A program made the position numbers and the translations under genes. From positions 3,757,563 to 3,821,562 of the forward strand of contig RPFO01000026.1 of assembly GCA_009746045.1 (NCBI GenBank): DNA of 64,000 nucleotides, written 5' to 3'. Below are positions 33,373-46,600 of the stretch, piece after piece. Under the pieces are notes generated by a model. It made no database searches. It had not been told where the DNA came from and saw nothing but the letters and a program-made list of their open reading frames with translations. Source of the DNA: Mesostigma viride (Eukaryota; Streptophyta; Mesostigmatophyceae; Mesostigmatales; Mesostigmataceae). Numbering within the stretch: position 1 is the stretch's first letter; the number at the start of each line of letters is the position of its first letter.

Positions 33373-35259
33373 ATGTCGAGCTTTCTGTCTTGGGATACGG
33401 AAAATCCGCCTACAGACACGGAGCAGCGTCGCAGCAGTCTCCATGTCACTCAGGTTGGTTGAAGAATGGGAGGATTTCTTCTTCCCTCGGAGGCATCTCT
33501 GGCGGGAAAAGGACTTTTTTTTTTACGTGTGTGATCAATTGTGTCTAGTATTTCATTTTTTCTTGCAACTTTTGCGGCGTATCAGCGGTCATTTGGTCCA
33601 CTCTTGTCACTGAAATATTTTTGTCGATGTCTGGCATGTGCTTTATCTTTCCCGCCAGCCTGCCGGAGGGACCGGGCATATGGAGACAAACCTGACACTC
33701 AACGCGCCGGATTTTAGGTAAGCAGGACACTAGCCAACATGTTGCAAAAAGGAAATTTGGCAGTGACTTTCGGTCATATCGGCCTGCGCTGGTTGTCTCC
33801 TTGATATGTCTTTCGCTTTCCTCCTTAGGACAGCTGATTAATCCTGGCTCGCGCATTTCTCACTCGTGTTCCGTTTGCTGCAGGCCCAGCACTGCTCGGT
33901 CCGAGGCAAAGCAGCGAGAGCTGTCAGGCCAGGTCGACTGGCTTGGTGGCCGTGGTACACGTGGCGATTCATCCAATGCGTATGCCAGCGGCAGCGACCA
34001 GAACTGCGGAAACGTTCTTACAGATCGGCGTACCACCCGCGTCCTGCAGGTAACATTTGGTTGGTTGCATTCATTTGCTTTCTCTAGCAAATTGCTTTTT
34101 TGTCAGCGTCAGTGCCCTTGGACTCCTTTATGGTATACTTTCTGTTTATAACTTTCTAAAATAATTCGGAAACTGGGAGTTGTTTTTTTCGTTGTCATGG
34201 AACAGGCTCCAGGAGGTGCAAGCCAGATTGTTTTTGGAGATTCCTCCGCCCCTGCTCCAGTTCAACGGCCAGTGAGCTCCCAGCGGGCTCGTGATTTTGG
34301 CGGCATCAATCTGTTTGGAGACCAGCCCAAACTCCCAGAGCCTGCAGAAACCAAGGCTGTGCCATGCCAGATCTCCAATGTTTCGCATAACTCATGGGCT
34401 ACTGGGCACCAGGTTGAGTACACTCCAGACAAGTCTTCAACCCGTGTTATGAAGGTGTGTTAATACTGTATTTTTGCAGGTGCATTGTTTGTGCAGTCTC
34501 AAGTGTGTATATTGTATTCCTTGTTTTGTCTAGCTTGTTTAACTGTTTCTGACCTGCACTTGACCTGCACTGGAAAGGCATGATAGAGTATTTTCCCCCC
34601 CACACAAACAAGCATGCGCTGGTTGTGTCCTTGAGGTTTAGATTTAGTTGTACTGGTGAGGTTATGTATCATACTGTTGGAATTCACTTGACTGATGCGG
34701 AGCAAAAATTATTGATATGATACTGCAGATTGCATGATACGCCTGCAAGCTTGTGCAGGAGCAGGGTCAGAGATCCCAGCATTAGTCGATGATCTTGGTA
34801 GCTGGGATCAGGACTGATCATGTGAGTGGCGAATGCTGGATATTTGTTTTCCTTCCATGGGGTTCCTTTCTGAACACGCTCTTTCTGGTTTCCCTGCTTG
34901 TTCCCAATGCACCATGGATGGCTCTCTTATAGCAACCTGGGGGCGGGAGCACCCTGGTCATCGGCGATGACACAATGGGCGCGCCCAACGTGCCGGAGCT
35001 GGATCCACTGGCTAACGCGCGCAAGGGCAACAAGAAGACAAACAAGAATGAGAGCATAGAGGGGGATATCTTGCGGCCGTCGCCCGGCGTGGTCGAGCAG
35101 GCGTCGCCATCCGTGGTCGAGAAGGGCTCCGCAAAGGAGGCCAAGATCAACTCAATCCGCGGTTGTGACATCTTTTCCGCTGACACGGGCCCCAAGCGCG
35201 GGGTGATTGGCGGTGTCCGAAAGCCCCCTGGTGGCGGGAGCAGCATCATGCTGGGATAG
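33373..35259 (+). CDS. HN1/Jupiter-like protein with PGG repeats (DUF4057-related)
   Basis: Five exons with matching phases: 33373-33453, 33659-33717, 33884-34049, 34206-34454, 34933-35259 (TAG), 293 aa. Four copies of a basic PGG motif: VTQPAGGTGH, RVLQAPGGASQIVFGD, RVMKQPGGGSTLVIGDD and VRKPPGGGSSIMLG at the C-terminus, with INLFGD and CDIFSAD between. This pattern is that of the HN1/Jupiter microtubule-associated family; EAKQRELSG and an N-terminal FLSWDTENPP recall the plant DUF4057 family. Low complexity, no membrane segment or signal peptide, probably disordered. The molecular role is not established. Exon 2 was found by phase: without it exons 1 and 3 do not join in frame. Confidence 0.72.
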
Positions 35260-35740
35260 ATCATGGCGGGAGAAGCATGGTGATGCATGGTCGATTGGTG
35301 TTATTCTTTGCGCTCCATTTGGAGGGAACCTTGTTGGAAGCTTGTTTTTGGCAATCTCAGGCGTTCGTGATGCTACTAGAGGGCATGACTCGTGCCCTGG
35401 CTAGTAGTGTCGAGGTGCCATGGTCAAACAGAACTGTTTGTTAAGAACTAGTTTAGTGCTAAACCGCTTAAGATAAACCGGGCATTAGGTATTTCGCTTG
35501 ATGTTGATATTGCCAACGTATAACCTTCTTGGATGCCTTTGTTTGGAAGAAATAGGTGCTTTTATTACAACCTTGATTATGGCATGATAACTGATGAACA
35601 ATTTAGGTACTAAGTTACTTTATGAATGAGACAAAATCGTGATTGTGAGGTCCGCGCTCAACCTTGTTTTCAGATCATGCTAGTGTTTGCGCGTAAGAGT
35701 AGGTGGAGTGTTGGGATTTCCAGGCTGAAGCTATTCAATT
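35260..35740. other. Downstream region of the HN1/Jupiter-like gene
   Basis: Presumed 3' UTR and spacer. No further gene seen. Confidence 0.4.
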
Positions 35741-35744
35741 TAGT

Positions 35745-35898
35745 ATGGTGCATTAAAAATTAAATTATAAACATGACTCCATTGGGATATTTGATGCAGA
35801 CGATATTTGTTTAAACTTTTGTGTAATTATTTTTTTTTCTAATGAGATTAGCATAGTACTCCGTGGCATGCCTTTGCGCATGACACGCAAGTACTTAC
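35745..35898 (-). repeat. LINE tail remnant plus dispersed double-hairpin repeat, copy 3
   Basis: 35745-35785 is a reversed LINE 3' end (A/T tail, ACTCCATTGGGA). 35838-35898 is the hairpin repeat with both AGTACT arms (35855-35860 and 35890-35895). Confidence 0.7.
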
Positions 35899-35902
35899 AG
35901 TT

Positions 35903-36205
35903 GGGATACCATGTAGCACATATTCCTTGCTGGATGGGTGGAGGTGGGCGAAGCCGCGTAATCGAACTAAGCTAACTCTAAGCTATCTAGTCTAGAAGAT
36001 CCTAACTATGCTACTCAGCAAAGCGCCCCTTCCGCTTGGGGGGAGGGGTTTCGCTCACAGGGGCTGGCGTGTGAGCCTGGACAATCTTCTGCCACCGCTT
36101 CTTGTTCTGCATAGCAGTCCAAAGAAGAGAGAGGGAGTGAATGCGGTGTTCAAACTGAGCTGGCTGGGACCAACTAGGTCGGCCAGCAACATCTGGATGT
36201 AGTTA
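35903..36205 (-). pseudogene. Short LINE 3' fragment
   Basis: Minus-strand 3' UTR and frameshifted last ~65 codons of ORF2, ending inside a codon run equivalent to YIQMLLADL. Inserted tail-to-head with the next LINE. Confidence 0.75.
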
Positions 36206-37378
36206 AAATTAAAATAAAATTAAATTATAACATGCCTCCGTTGGGAGATCATGTATATAGCACATATTCCTTGATGGATGGTGGAGTGGAGGGAGCCGCG
36301 TAATCTAACTAACCTAACGCTAATCTATCTAGTCTAGAAAAATCCTAACTACCTAGCTACTCATCAAAACGCCTCCTCCTCTTGGGGGGAGGTGGCTTGC
36401 CCACAGGGCCGGGCGTGTGAGCCTTGACAATCTTCTGCCACCGCGTCTTGTTCTTCATGGCAGTCCAAAGAAGGGAGAGAGAGGTGATGCGGTATTCAAA
36501 CTGGGCTGGGACCAGTAGGTCATCCAGCAACATCCGGGTGTAGTTCGGGACATGTCTCCCTACCCTCAGTTTTGGGAATGCCATTGGGGCCAGGCCAGGT
36601 CAGAATATGCCGCCCTGGCTGGCCAAGCCGCTGGGGGCCGGCCAGACCAAGGGCGGTGTCGACCTGGCTGGTGCGAGCAAGGTGTCCTACGAATGCTATC
36701 CTACGATGTCTAATCTCGTCCGAAATACGAGGCATGCCATGATACACAGACTCTAATGACGGGCGCTTGGAAAATCCTACGTTCAGGACCTGTCGGAGCA
36801 TCCTGTAAACTGTGCCGTCTAGCTTAGCTGCCAGTGTGGGTATGAGTGTCCACGCCTCGGCGCCATACGTGAGCACCGTGAGGACGAGGACCTTGAAGAG
36901 CATGCGCTTGCGGTGCTCGCCCAGGCCATTGGAGCGCCAGTAGGTGTTAAGCGAACGAAGCCTAGCCCAGGCCAGGCCGATGCGGATGTCCACATCGTCG
37001 GCGGTGTCAGGGAGCATGCTCCCCAGCAGTTTGAAGCGATCGCGGAACGGGACCTATGTCCCGTCGAGCAGGCGCGGCAGCGGCGGTGTACTGGAGGCCC
37101 CTATCACCATCGCCTCAGTTTTGACACTAATCTCCAACCCCACCGCCCTCGCCTCCAGGCCCAGACAGTCCAGCCAGGTCTGAATGTGCTCGGGGCTCGC
37201 GATGAGGGTGGTGTCATCCGCATAAATCAGGTCTGCCAGGCGGTAACCAGGTTTAACCCCGCCGTGCTCTTTCTCGTTAAGGATGTCCAAGCCTGGCTGG
37301 CTGGCTCGAACCCCTTAAGAGCAGTAAAGCGCGCACGTGCCCGGCGCATGACAATAATGAACAGGTATGGGGACAGGA
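36205..37378 (-). pseudogene. 5'-truncated LINE, RT second half plus 3' tail
   Basis: Frames on the minus strand cover the catalytic YADDTTLI (near 37220), GLEARAVGLEISVKTEAM, then FKVLVLTVLTYGAEAWT and RRIAFVGHLARTSQVD to KRRRRFDE-stop at 36357, with three or more frameshifts. The tail at 36205-36240 has the CCTCCGTTGGGAG hairpin. The 5' break at about 37378 meets a plus-strand ORF1 fragment. Confidence 0.85.
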
Positions 37379-37739
37379 CGCCGCAAGCGGCTCGCGAATA
37401 CTCCCTTCACCGTGGACGACGACTTGACCCTGGCACAGCAACAACGGCGACGGGAGCTATGGCCGACCTACATCCAGCTCCGGCAGACCAAGGCGGGCCA
37501 GCCGGTGTACTGGAAGGGGGCGGCCATCTACGTCGGCCACAAGCCCTGGCAAGCGACCCCCTCGACCACCGCGGCCCCAGCAACTCCAGCCCCAGCCTAG
37601 GGGAATACAGCAGTAGTGTAGAATAGTTAGACAGTGGCCTTGTACATGCCCGCCTACTACAGGCACTATACCAGCTTAGGCCTTAGTAGCCTTTTTAGTC
37701 ATGTACATGTGTGTCTATGATGAGCCACCCTCCAGATGA
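37379..37739 (+). pseudogene. LINE ORF1 C-terminal fragment, inverted relative to its neighbour
   Basis: Reads RRKRLANTPFTVDDDLTLAQ, RRRELWPTYIQL, VYWKGAAIYVGHKPW to TAG at 37600, then about 140 bp of 3' flank. Head to head with the truncated LINE on its left, as at 14103. Confidence 0.75.
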
Positions 37740-37743
37740 TTAA

Positions 37744-39442
37744 CCCCTAAATGGTCTGGCTGCCGATTTTCCGCCTAAAACTGAGTTACAGCCGACACGT
37801 CGGCCCCTTCTCGGGGGACCAAATGCCGCGAAAACTATTGAGAATTAGGAAAAGTTTAGCTGAGAAGATCGAAAGTTTATAATTTTCCTCACAGCATGGT
37901 ACTAGGGTTTGCATACTTCTGACAAAGTTATAGAGGTGTTCTGGCCGGTCAAAGTAGAAGGGGTCAGGGTACTTTTTCACGTACAACGTGCATTCCGGAA
38001 AACGACGACCTGGCCATGGCGGCTTGCGCCCACGCATGGCATTTACGTTTTCGTTCGAATTTTCTGACCAAACTCAGGAAATTGATTTTATACGTCCTAA
38101 AGATGATACAGGCCAATTTTTGGTTCGCGGGAATGCCATTTGATAGGTGTCGGCAGCGTTCTTGCTGGAAAAAACTGCGATCAGGCCGGACGATAGAAAC
38201 GTTGACAGCAATACCTTTCCGGCGTATTTTAAAGGATATATCGGTTTATTTTTACTTGTTATGATGATTTGTAGTCGTAAACGTGCAAGGGTGGCCAGAA
38301 ATCGTCGAATCTAGCGACCATGGTGCACAACTTTGGTGTGCCGCAATGCGCCATTTTCCGGCCACCGCCTGGGCCAAGGTAATGCCAGCCATGCCAGGTA
38401 AAGCTGAGTTATCGTTTTCTTGTCGATGTTTGACGTTTATATATACGTTCTAGCTTGTGTAGCACATTCTTTCTTCATTATTCATGCTCTTTCTTGACCA
38501 TGGCCTGGCCCCTTCCTAAAACACCATTCTTAGATGCTTCCCTCAGTCAGTTGACCTGCCATAGTGTGATGGTGATAAGTTTTAGAGGCTGTATGGGTTT
38601 GAATACCTCCATATATGTTTGTTATACATTTCCCACACATATATTGCATGAGTGTGAGGCAGTTGGCTGGTCTCTGTGGCATCATCAAGCATGTAACCGG
38701 TGAGTAGAAGCTTCCCATTGTCAGCATGTGCCACCAGGTGTGCTGGCCATCACCTGGCAAGCTATAGCAGCTTAGGCCTAGTTTATCCTTGCTAGGGCAA
38801 GCTGAAATAGGCTTAAAATCACTAGTTTGTTGGTGGCTGCCTCCTAGAATGCATGCCTTGCGTAGGGTATCCGTACCACGTTACCTACGTGCATGGACAA
38901 GGTGGCACCTGCACATAGGTGCCATGTAAGGGCAGTGTGATGATGCAGTTATGTTTCCCCATCATTGTGGAAGGGAAATGTATTGTGTGGCATGGTTGGG
39001 GGCCATATTAGTAGGTATTAGTAGGTAGTATGCCCACCCCTACCCCCTTGGTTGCTTTTTACCAACGGTACCCCTATGGGCTGTACTGGGTGTAACTGCT
39101 GGTATACCCACCCAAATGATGACCCCAATGGCTCAAACTGTTCAGCAACTAATTGTTTATCATCCCTGAAGTGGTAGGTGCCTAGCTCTTACAACATAAT
39201 TCAAAATGCACATTCTACCAAAAATGAAAACGCTCGTCTTGACCCCCCTGACTTTGACGGCAGTTATGCATGGCCTACCCTGCATATATGTAAGGTTGTG
39301 ATATACCAACCCGAAGGGCAACTCATGGACATGCTTGGCCCCCAAGGACAGCCATTGGATATGGGTGGGTTGGATGGCATCTGGTTTGCAAAATTGTGAA
39401 GTTACAGCCGATGCATCGGCAGTATTTCTGCCCATTTAGGGG
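37744..39442. mobile_element. 1.7-kb non-autonomous element with TTAA target duplication, piggyBac-like ends
   Basis: TTAA at 37740-37743 and 39443-39446 flank inverted termini CCCCTAAATGG (left) and its reverse complement (right). Subterminal TTACAGCCGAcacgTCGGC-type palindromes sit near both ends. TTAA plus CCC-starting ends match piggyBac elements as I know them. No transposase frame is visible inside, so it is non-autonomous or internally deleted. Confidence 0.75.
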
Positions 39443-39446
39443 TTAA

Positions 39447-42400
39447 AAAAAAAAAAATTAAATTATAACATGCCTCCGTGGGGAGGTCATGTAGCACATA
39501 TTTCATGATGGATGGGGTGGAGGAAGCCGCGTGATCGAACTATCCTAACTCTATCTAGAAAAGCCTAACTACACTACTCATCAAAACGCCTCCTCCGCTT
39601 GGGGGGAGGTGGCTTGCCCACAGGGTCGGGCGTGTGTGCCTTGACAATCTTCTTCCACCGCTCCTTGTCCTGCATGGCAGTCCAAAGACGGGAGAGAGAG
39701 TGGATGCGGTACTCAAACTGGGCTGGGACCACTAGGTCGTCCAGCAACATCTGGGTATAGGTCATGGCATGTTTCCCTACCTTTTTAGGAATGTTCTTGG
39801 GGCCAGGCCAGGTCAAAATGTGCCGCCCCGGTTGGCCGAGCCGCTGAGGACCGGCCAGACCAAGGGCGGTGTCGACCTGGCTGGTGCGAGCAAGATGTCC
39901 TACAAATGCTATCCTACGCTGTCTAATCTCGTCCGAAATACGCGGCATACCGTGATACAAAGACTCTAAGGACCTACGCTGAGAAAACCCGACATTCAGG
40001 ACCTGTCGGAGCATCCGGGTTACCGTGCCGTCTAGCTTGGCTGCCAGTGTTGCCGTGAGTGTCCATGCCTCGGCGCCATACGTGAGCACCGTGAGGACGA
40101 GGACCTTGAAGAGCATGCGCTTGCGGTGCTCGTCCAGGCCCTTGGAGCGCCAGTAGGTGTTGAGCGAACGGAGCTTGGCCCAGGAAAGGCCGATGCGGGT
40201 GTCCACATCGTCGGCAGTGTCCGGAAGCCAACTCCCCAACAGCTTGAAGCGGTCGCGGAGTGGGACCTCCGTCCCGTCTAGCAGGCGCGGCAGCGGTGGG
40301 CGACTGGAGGCCCCAATCACCATCGCCTCAGTTTTGACACTAATCTCCAACCCCACCGCCCTCGCCTCCAGGCCCAGACAGTCCAGCCAGGTCTGAATGT
40401 GCTCGGGGCGCGCGATGAGGGTGGTGTCGTCCGCGTAAATCAGGTCAGCCAGGCGGTAACCCGTGCTAACCCCGCCGTGCCCACGCTCGTTAAGGATGTC
40501 CAAGCCTGGCTCGAACCCCTTAAGAGCAGTAAAGCGCGCACGTGCCTGGCGCATGACGTGGTCCACGACAATAATGAACAGGTATGGAGACAGGACACAA
40601 CCTTGCCACACCCCGTGGTGAAGGGGGAATGGTGGGGTGGTGCCTTCCGCAGTCCGCACTACTGCCTGTGAGCCCTCATACAGTCGGCGAATGGCAGCAA
40701 TAAACGCTGGTGGCACGCGGTCCAGAGCTAGGATGGCCCAAAGAGCCTCCCAGAGGACCGTGTCAAAGGCCTTGATATAGTCAACAAAAATGAGGACCAG
40801 CGGCAAACTGTCAGGGGGAAGGCGACGCACCTCCTCCATCAACCGGCGCGCGACAAACACAGCCATGACAGTGTTTATACGACCACTACGGAAACCCATC
40901 TGAGACTCACCCAGGTGTGGGTCCAGCGCGGCGCGGAGCCTGTGCAGCATCATGCGCATGAAGACCTTCAGCGCGGCGCTCTGGAGGCAGACACCCCGGT
41001 AGTTACCGGGGTCAGCAGCAGAGCCCTTTTGGCGTCTAGCAGCATAACCAAAAAGTGGCGGGCCGGGGTGGCCCCCTCAAGGCTATGCAAGTCCTCGAAG
41101 AACTTCTGGCGTTCCAACGCAGGTAGACCACTATGGGGTGCGTAGCCCACCCCCACCGTGAGGTGGTGTTTAGACCGCCCCTCGACGGAGGTGAAGTGTG
41201 CTACCATAAGGCGTGGCGTTAGAAACTTAAGCGTGCTGAGGCTAGCAACTGCCAGCGGCGAACACAAAAGACCAACACCACCTTGGCCAGACGTACCGCT
41301 GCCAGCGAAGAAAAACCGCCAGCCACCCGCCAAGCGATCAGTGCTCACCATGCCAAGTGGCACCGTGCGGCGGTGTTCCTGGACGCCTAATATAGACACA
41401 CGATGCTCAATGCAGAATGCGACTAGCTCCTCTACCCGGCAGCTATGGTCGTCATCTAGCAATGTGCGGGTGTTAAAAGTGGCAAGGGCCAAGGATGCCT
41501 GCTGGCCCACCAGGGGAGGACGACGATGGGTGATGGGGGTGGATGCGGCGGGGGGTGGAGGTGGGGGTGAAACGGAGGGGGGAAGGGAAGCGGTAGAAAT
41601 AGTGCTTTTCATCGCATTTATTTTGTCCTGCAAGCGTAGGATGCGAGCCTGCCGCCTGCTCTGGGTATTCGGGGATGCTTGCGCAACGCAGAGGCGTAGG
41701 AAATCTAGCATGCGTTGGGTGTTGCTAATCTTGCTGCTGAGAGCTGTCGTTCTGGCCCGAGATACCGGCACCACCATGTGTCTCAGTCGACTGTTAGGTC
41801 GATGCATGGTAGTGGAACGGGACTATTTAGAGGCTGTCCCCGAAGCCTGTTAGCCGCGAGCCGACGAGGAAGGTTGTCTACCTACTGTCTACCAACAGAG
41901 GCAGCACCCTTCTGGCTAGACGCCTGACGAGACTCCGCTCCGGGGGTGTTAATCGGAACACCTGTAATCCTGTGCCCATCAAAGAATGCTGCAAAGGAGC
42001 CATCCTGAAGCAGACGCAACTTAATGCGCTTACCCTTGGTCTCTTGCTTCTTGGTCTCCTGGACGATGGTGCTGTTCCACATGCACCGCGCTCCTCGCCT
42101 TCAGTTGAGCCGTCGTGTAGTCCTCGTCGAGGCTGAAGTCATCGCGTTGGAGCAGACGACGTGCTCCCAGCACGAGGCGTTTGTCGTGCATGGAGGCCAT
42201 GGTGACGACGACCAGGCCCAGAGGGCCTGGCAGCCGAATGGCACGTTCAATGGCAACACGGTTCTGGAGCTGCAGCTTCCCCAGAAACGCTGGGCCGCGC
42301 AGCTCCTCGGCAAGTGAGTGTGCTGTCTCCTGTGCTGCCGCGCCTTTCTGGAAGCCTTTGATTACCATATTGCGTTGGCGTTGCTGCACTGCATTCTGGG

Positions 42401-43340
42401 TGACCGCAGCGGTAGCTGCAGACTTGGCCGCCTGTTGAACAATGGTGGTCAATTGCTTGCCGGTGACATCGGCAAACGTGGTAGTTTTGGCAGGGGCTGC
42501 CATGGCTATCTTCAGCTCCAGCATCGTCTCCTTCAGGACCTTAATGTCGCCCTGCACGGTCGTAAAAGACTGTGCGAGGTCCTGCAGCGGCACGGTAGTG
42601 TCGGTCGCGGGGCTGGCCTGGCGATGGGTGTCGCCGGCAGCTCGACAAGTTCAGAGCAGCACGAAATAAGACATGCAAGACGGCAATCCTTGGGCTCCAA
42701 ATCATCAATGGTATCCGAAGGAGCGTCCATAACCTGGCCGGTGCGAGGGTGGCGAATCGGGGCGTTGTGTTCGTAGCGGAGCTGCAGCACGCGTCGCACC
42801 TCGGCGTCGCTGAAGCCAAGGAAGGCAGCGATGTCGTCCAGGCTCAAACGTGCGGCTGGCATGTAGAATGAGGAAGAAATGGAGTCCGGCAAGGAGGTTT
42901 CAACCGCTATCGGAGTTGCTTCCGAAGTCGCTGCCGAAGTCTTGGTGCGCTTGTTAGCGGCTTTCTTGGCCGCGGCAATGTCGGTGGCGATTTTGTTTGC
43001 AGCAAGTTTGTCCTCGAGAGACTCGGCAGCAAGAACTGAAGACGATGCGGGGGCCTCCATGGCTACGTTTAATAGCACCTAGACGATGGCAGGGGGCGCA
43101 GGCGCACGGCTCACGTGCGTGGTGCCGCCATAACGTGCAGAAAAATAGCGATATCTGCTGGGCAGGCCGCCGGCGATAACTTTCGAAATCCTGGGCGATG
43201 GCTGCCAAAAATTAGATCAGCGTGTTCGTCATCAAAAAGCGAGTCTGTAGCAATTTACCCGACCAAATTTCATGCCCGGAATCAAAAGTTATGAGCATTC
43301 TCGGCATCCATAGCTCGGCGCACCGTAAACCGTGCCATCC
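39447..43340 (-). mobile_element. LINE-A: nearly full-length L1-like retrotransposon with an internal deletion
   Basis: Minus strand. ORF1: N-part with SLDDIAAFLGFSDAEVRRVL (about 42850-42780), middle FADVTGKQLTTIV, FLGKLQLQNRVAIERAIRLP, and C-part LRLLQDGSFAAFFDG, with frameshifts (43080-41880). ORF2: APE-type endonuclease (LALATFNTRTL, VSILGVQEHRRT, GGVGLLCSPL; 41807-41030), then RT (40959-39574; FVDYIKAFDTV, GVWQGCVLSPYLF, YADDTTLI) ending KRRRRFDE at 39574. Between HFLVMLLDA and the RT start about 1.3 kb present in the copy at 48210-49570 is missing, and the join is out of frame. The 3' tail is A-rich at 39447. 5' UTR 43081-43340. Not autonomous as it stands. Confidence 0.88.
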
Positions 43341-43611
43341 AGATGATGCCTAGCTTTATTTAATTACGCAGTGCCCATGCAGGGAGTAACTCTCTGCTGA
43401 GACGCCATGCCCTAGCTTTTTGGTATAGCTATGCTGATCTTCCCCCCCATGACAGGCTCCCCCTTCGTTGGGCATAGCTTGAAGATCATGGGGATGCAAG
43501 TGCCCTGGTGCACCTAGAGCAAGGGTCCTTTACATCCCCACCCTTGCAGGAAGTAGCTTAGGATGTATGATAGGCCATGTGCCCCCCTCTCAGGGCCGGC
43601 TATGTGCTACA
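43340..43611 (+). mobile_element. SINE-like family A, third copy, fused to LINE-B
   Basis: Contains GGTGCACCTAGAGCAAGGGT and CACCCTTGCAGGAAGTAGC as at 12.4 kb, and ends CTATGTGCTAC directly against the ORF1 of the next element without a hairpin tail. Confidence 0.7.
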
Positions 43612-46600
43612 CCTACCTTTGCGAATGTGGCCAGCAAGGTGAAGGTCCTCCAGGCCCGCAAGCTCCTAGGCGGGAGAAACGCGCCGAGCCTCGACGACCT
43701 CCTCTCACCGGCCCAGCTCGTCATCAAGAATGGTCTGCTGGGCAGCGACGTGGCGATCAAGGCCAGGCACGACCGCCAGAAGGTCTACGTCCGCCTCGTC
43801 CACGACACCCCTGTGCTATTCATCAACGGCCAGCGCACGGAGGCGCAGGCTCCTAACAAGCGGCACAAGTCGGGCCGTACCAGGCCCGCCCCAGCTGCGT
43901 CAGATGCATCGTCTACGCACGTCCCGGGTATGGATGCCGCCCGGTAAGGGCACACCCTCGCGGCCTCGCGGTACAATAGGCTTTGGGCATAGCCTTTATA
44001 AACAAGCCCCTTTCCATCCTCATGTCGCACCGTGCGAGCATGATCAGGATGCAAGGTCGCCAGGCACGCCACGGTCAACCTTCCCGCCAATTTACCAGCC
44101 TCACACGCCTCCTAGCCCGCCTTGAGCGGGATGAGGCCCAGTCGACACGCCGGCGACCCCAGCCAGGACGGAGACGACGCATATCCGTCCTGAAAGAAAG
44201 CCTCCATGCGTTGACAAGCATTAACCCCAATCGCCACCCTCCCCCTCCCCCCCCCCCCCACCCCCACCTCCAGCACTACCCTTCTCCACCCCCACCCCCA
44301 CCCCCACCCCCCGCTAATAGGGCAACGGCCCATTCTTGGTATTGCAAGTTTTAACGTGCGCACCCTCCCTGCAGATCCTTCTACGAGCGGCGGCACCCCA
44401 GCACGCCAACGCGTCGACGAGCTGATCGCCCTGTGCGCCGACAACAAGATCGCTGTTCTTGGAGTCCAGGAGCACCGACGCACCGTTGACCCTCAGCACG
44501 CGGTCAACGGTCTGCTGGTCGACGACCTGCGGCAGGCTGGCGGTTCCACTATGGTGGCGGCGACGCGCCGGGCCAAGGTGGTGTGGGCCTCTTGTGCTCG
44601 CCGGCAGCATCAGAGCAGCTCCAGTCCATCGTGCTGCGGTCCCCGCGTGTGCTAGTGGCCACTTTTTCGGCCACTGAGGGCCATTCACACCACACGCTAA
44701 CCGTTATCGTGGGATATGCACCACATGCGGGTCGAGCTCAGGCGGAACGTGAGGCCTTCTTCGACGCCCTCAAGGAGGAGGAGGCCAACATCCCAGCTCG
44801 GCACTTCCTGGTTATGCTGCTCGACGCCAACGCCACGCTGCCAGTTGGCACTGGGGGCGCTCAGTATTCCCCAACCAACACGACAGCCAACGGTAACACG
44901 CCTTTATTTGCGAATCTGCTGGCAGAATCTGCGCTGGTTGCATGCAATGCTTCTTTCGCACGCCCCGCTGAGCAGCTGGCCACCTTTTTTGGGCCGTCGG
45001 ATCGGGTGGTGTGCCTTGATTATGTCTGCGTACGTCGGGCTCAGCGCCCCTCAGTTGTCGATGCTCGCGTCCTGCAAGATTCTGTCAGCACGGTGGAATC
45101 TGATCATCGTCTCGTGCTCGCTCGCATCAGATTGCGGTTTCCTGGGGTGAAACCGTCGCGACAGCTGGCACCTCAGCCAGATCTGAAAGTGCTCCGGATT
45201 GTGCTGAAGGATGCCGACAAGATGTCAGCAGAAGAGCAGGCCGCTATGTCGCACAGGGATGATTTCCTGGCCGTATTCGACGCCGGGGGCAGCCGACAGC
45301 AGTTACACGCCATTCCGCCGCCGGGGGATATTTCAGTGATCCTCCGTGGTGTCGCCGCCAAGTATCGCCTGGCTGCCCGCACCCTCCCCACCTTGCCTCC
45401 GCGTCGGCAGCTTGCTGTCCACCGTCACGCACCGACAGTGGTCGCCGCCAGGCAGATGCTCCGCCGCAACAGAGATCCGATCGCCAAACCTGGGCTGCAA
45501 GCAGCTCTGAGGGCCGCCTACGAGCAGGCTGAGAAGGCAGATGCTCAGCAGATGGTCAAGGACCTGCGCAGCTGCCAGCAGAAGCACGACGGCAAGGGGG
45601 CCTGGTTCTGGTACAAGCGCCTCGGGCACCCGGACGGCCTCGGCCGGCCCCACCGCCACGACGTCCCCGGCGCCCCAGCCAAGCGGCTTCGTACCTGGGC
45701 CACGGCCACGGCCGAGGTCGTGGGGACAGCTGCGCCGCCCCCACCCCTGCTCCCAGCCGCCGCCGCCCGCCCGGCCGCCCTGGCCGGCCCCGCAGGGCCC
45801 CCGGCCCCGCCTAGGTCAGCGGCGGACTACCTAGTCCCCCCGCTGGTCGGCCCACTTGGCGACCCGTCTGACATGCCTCCTTTCACCTCTCGCGAGGTCA
45901 CGGAGGCGGTCCAGCGCCTGCGTTATGACGCAGCCACCGGCTCTGACGAGATTCCGGCCGCAGTTGTAAAACTTGCAGCCGAATTCGAGGACACAGGTGT
46001 TATGCTGCTCTTCCGGGACATCTGCAACCGCCTTCTGCTGTCGTCGCAACCACCTCCAGCGGCCTGGCAACACAGTTTTCGCACGATGCTGTACAAGAAC
46101 AAGGGGTCGCCTGCCGACCCCGGCAACTACAGAGGGGTGTGCATTCAAAGTGCCCCCCTCAAGCTTCTTATGCGGCTCATCCTGAACCGCCTGCGCACGG
46201 CCCTGGACGGTCACCTCAGCGAGACTCAGCACGGCTTCCGTTCAGGTCGCAACACAGTACAGGCGCTCTTCGCTACTCGCCGACTGGTGGAGGAACTGCA
46301 ACGCCTTCAGCCTGGTGAGTCCCCTTTGCACCTTGTGCTGGTGGACTTCATCAAAGCCTTCGATTCGGTTTTCTGGCCTGCGCTTTGGGACATCCTCGAG
46401 TTGTTCCGGATCCCCCGCCCCCTGATTGCTGTCATCCGCAACCTGTATGAAGGGTCCACCACTTCGGTGCGCACTTCTTACGGGACCACGCCCCCATGCC
46501 CTTTACAGAAGGGTGTGTGGCAGGGCTGCGTGCTGTCGCCCTACCTGTTCATTATTGTTGTCGAATACGTAATGATTCAGGCGCGCAAGCGATTTGCCCG

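Noticed and set aside
44935-44960. Another mini-insertion (GCGCTGGTTGCATGC in LINE-B)
   Set aside because: The match to GCGCTGGTTGTCTC stops after 10 bases and the coding frame is continuous through it.
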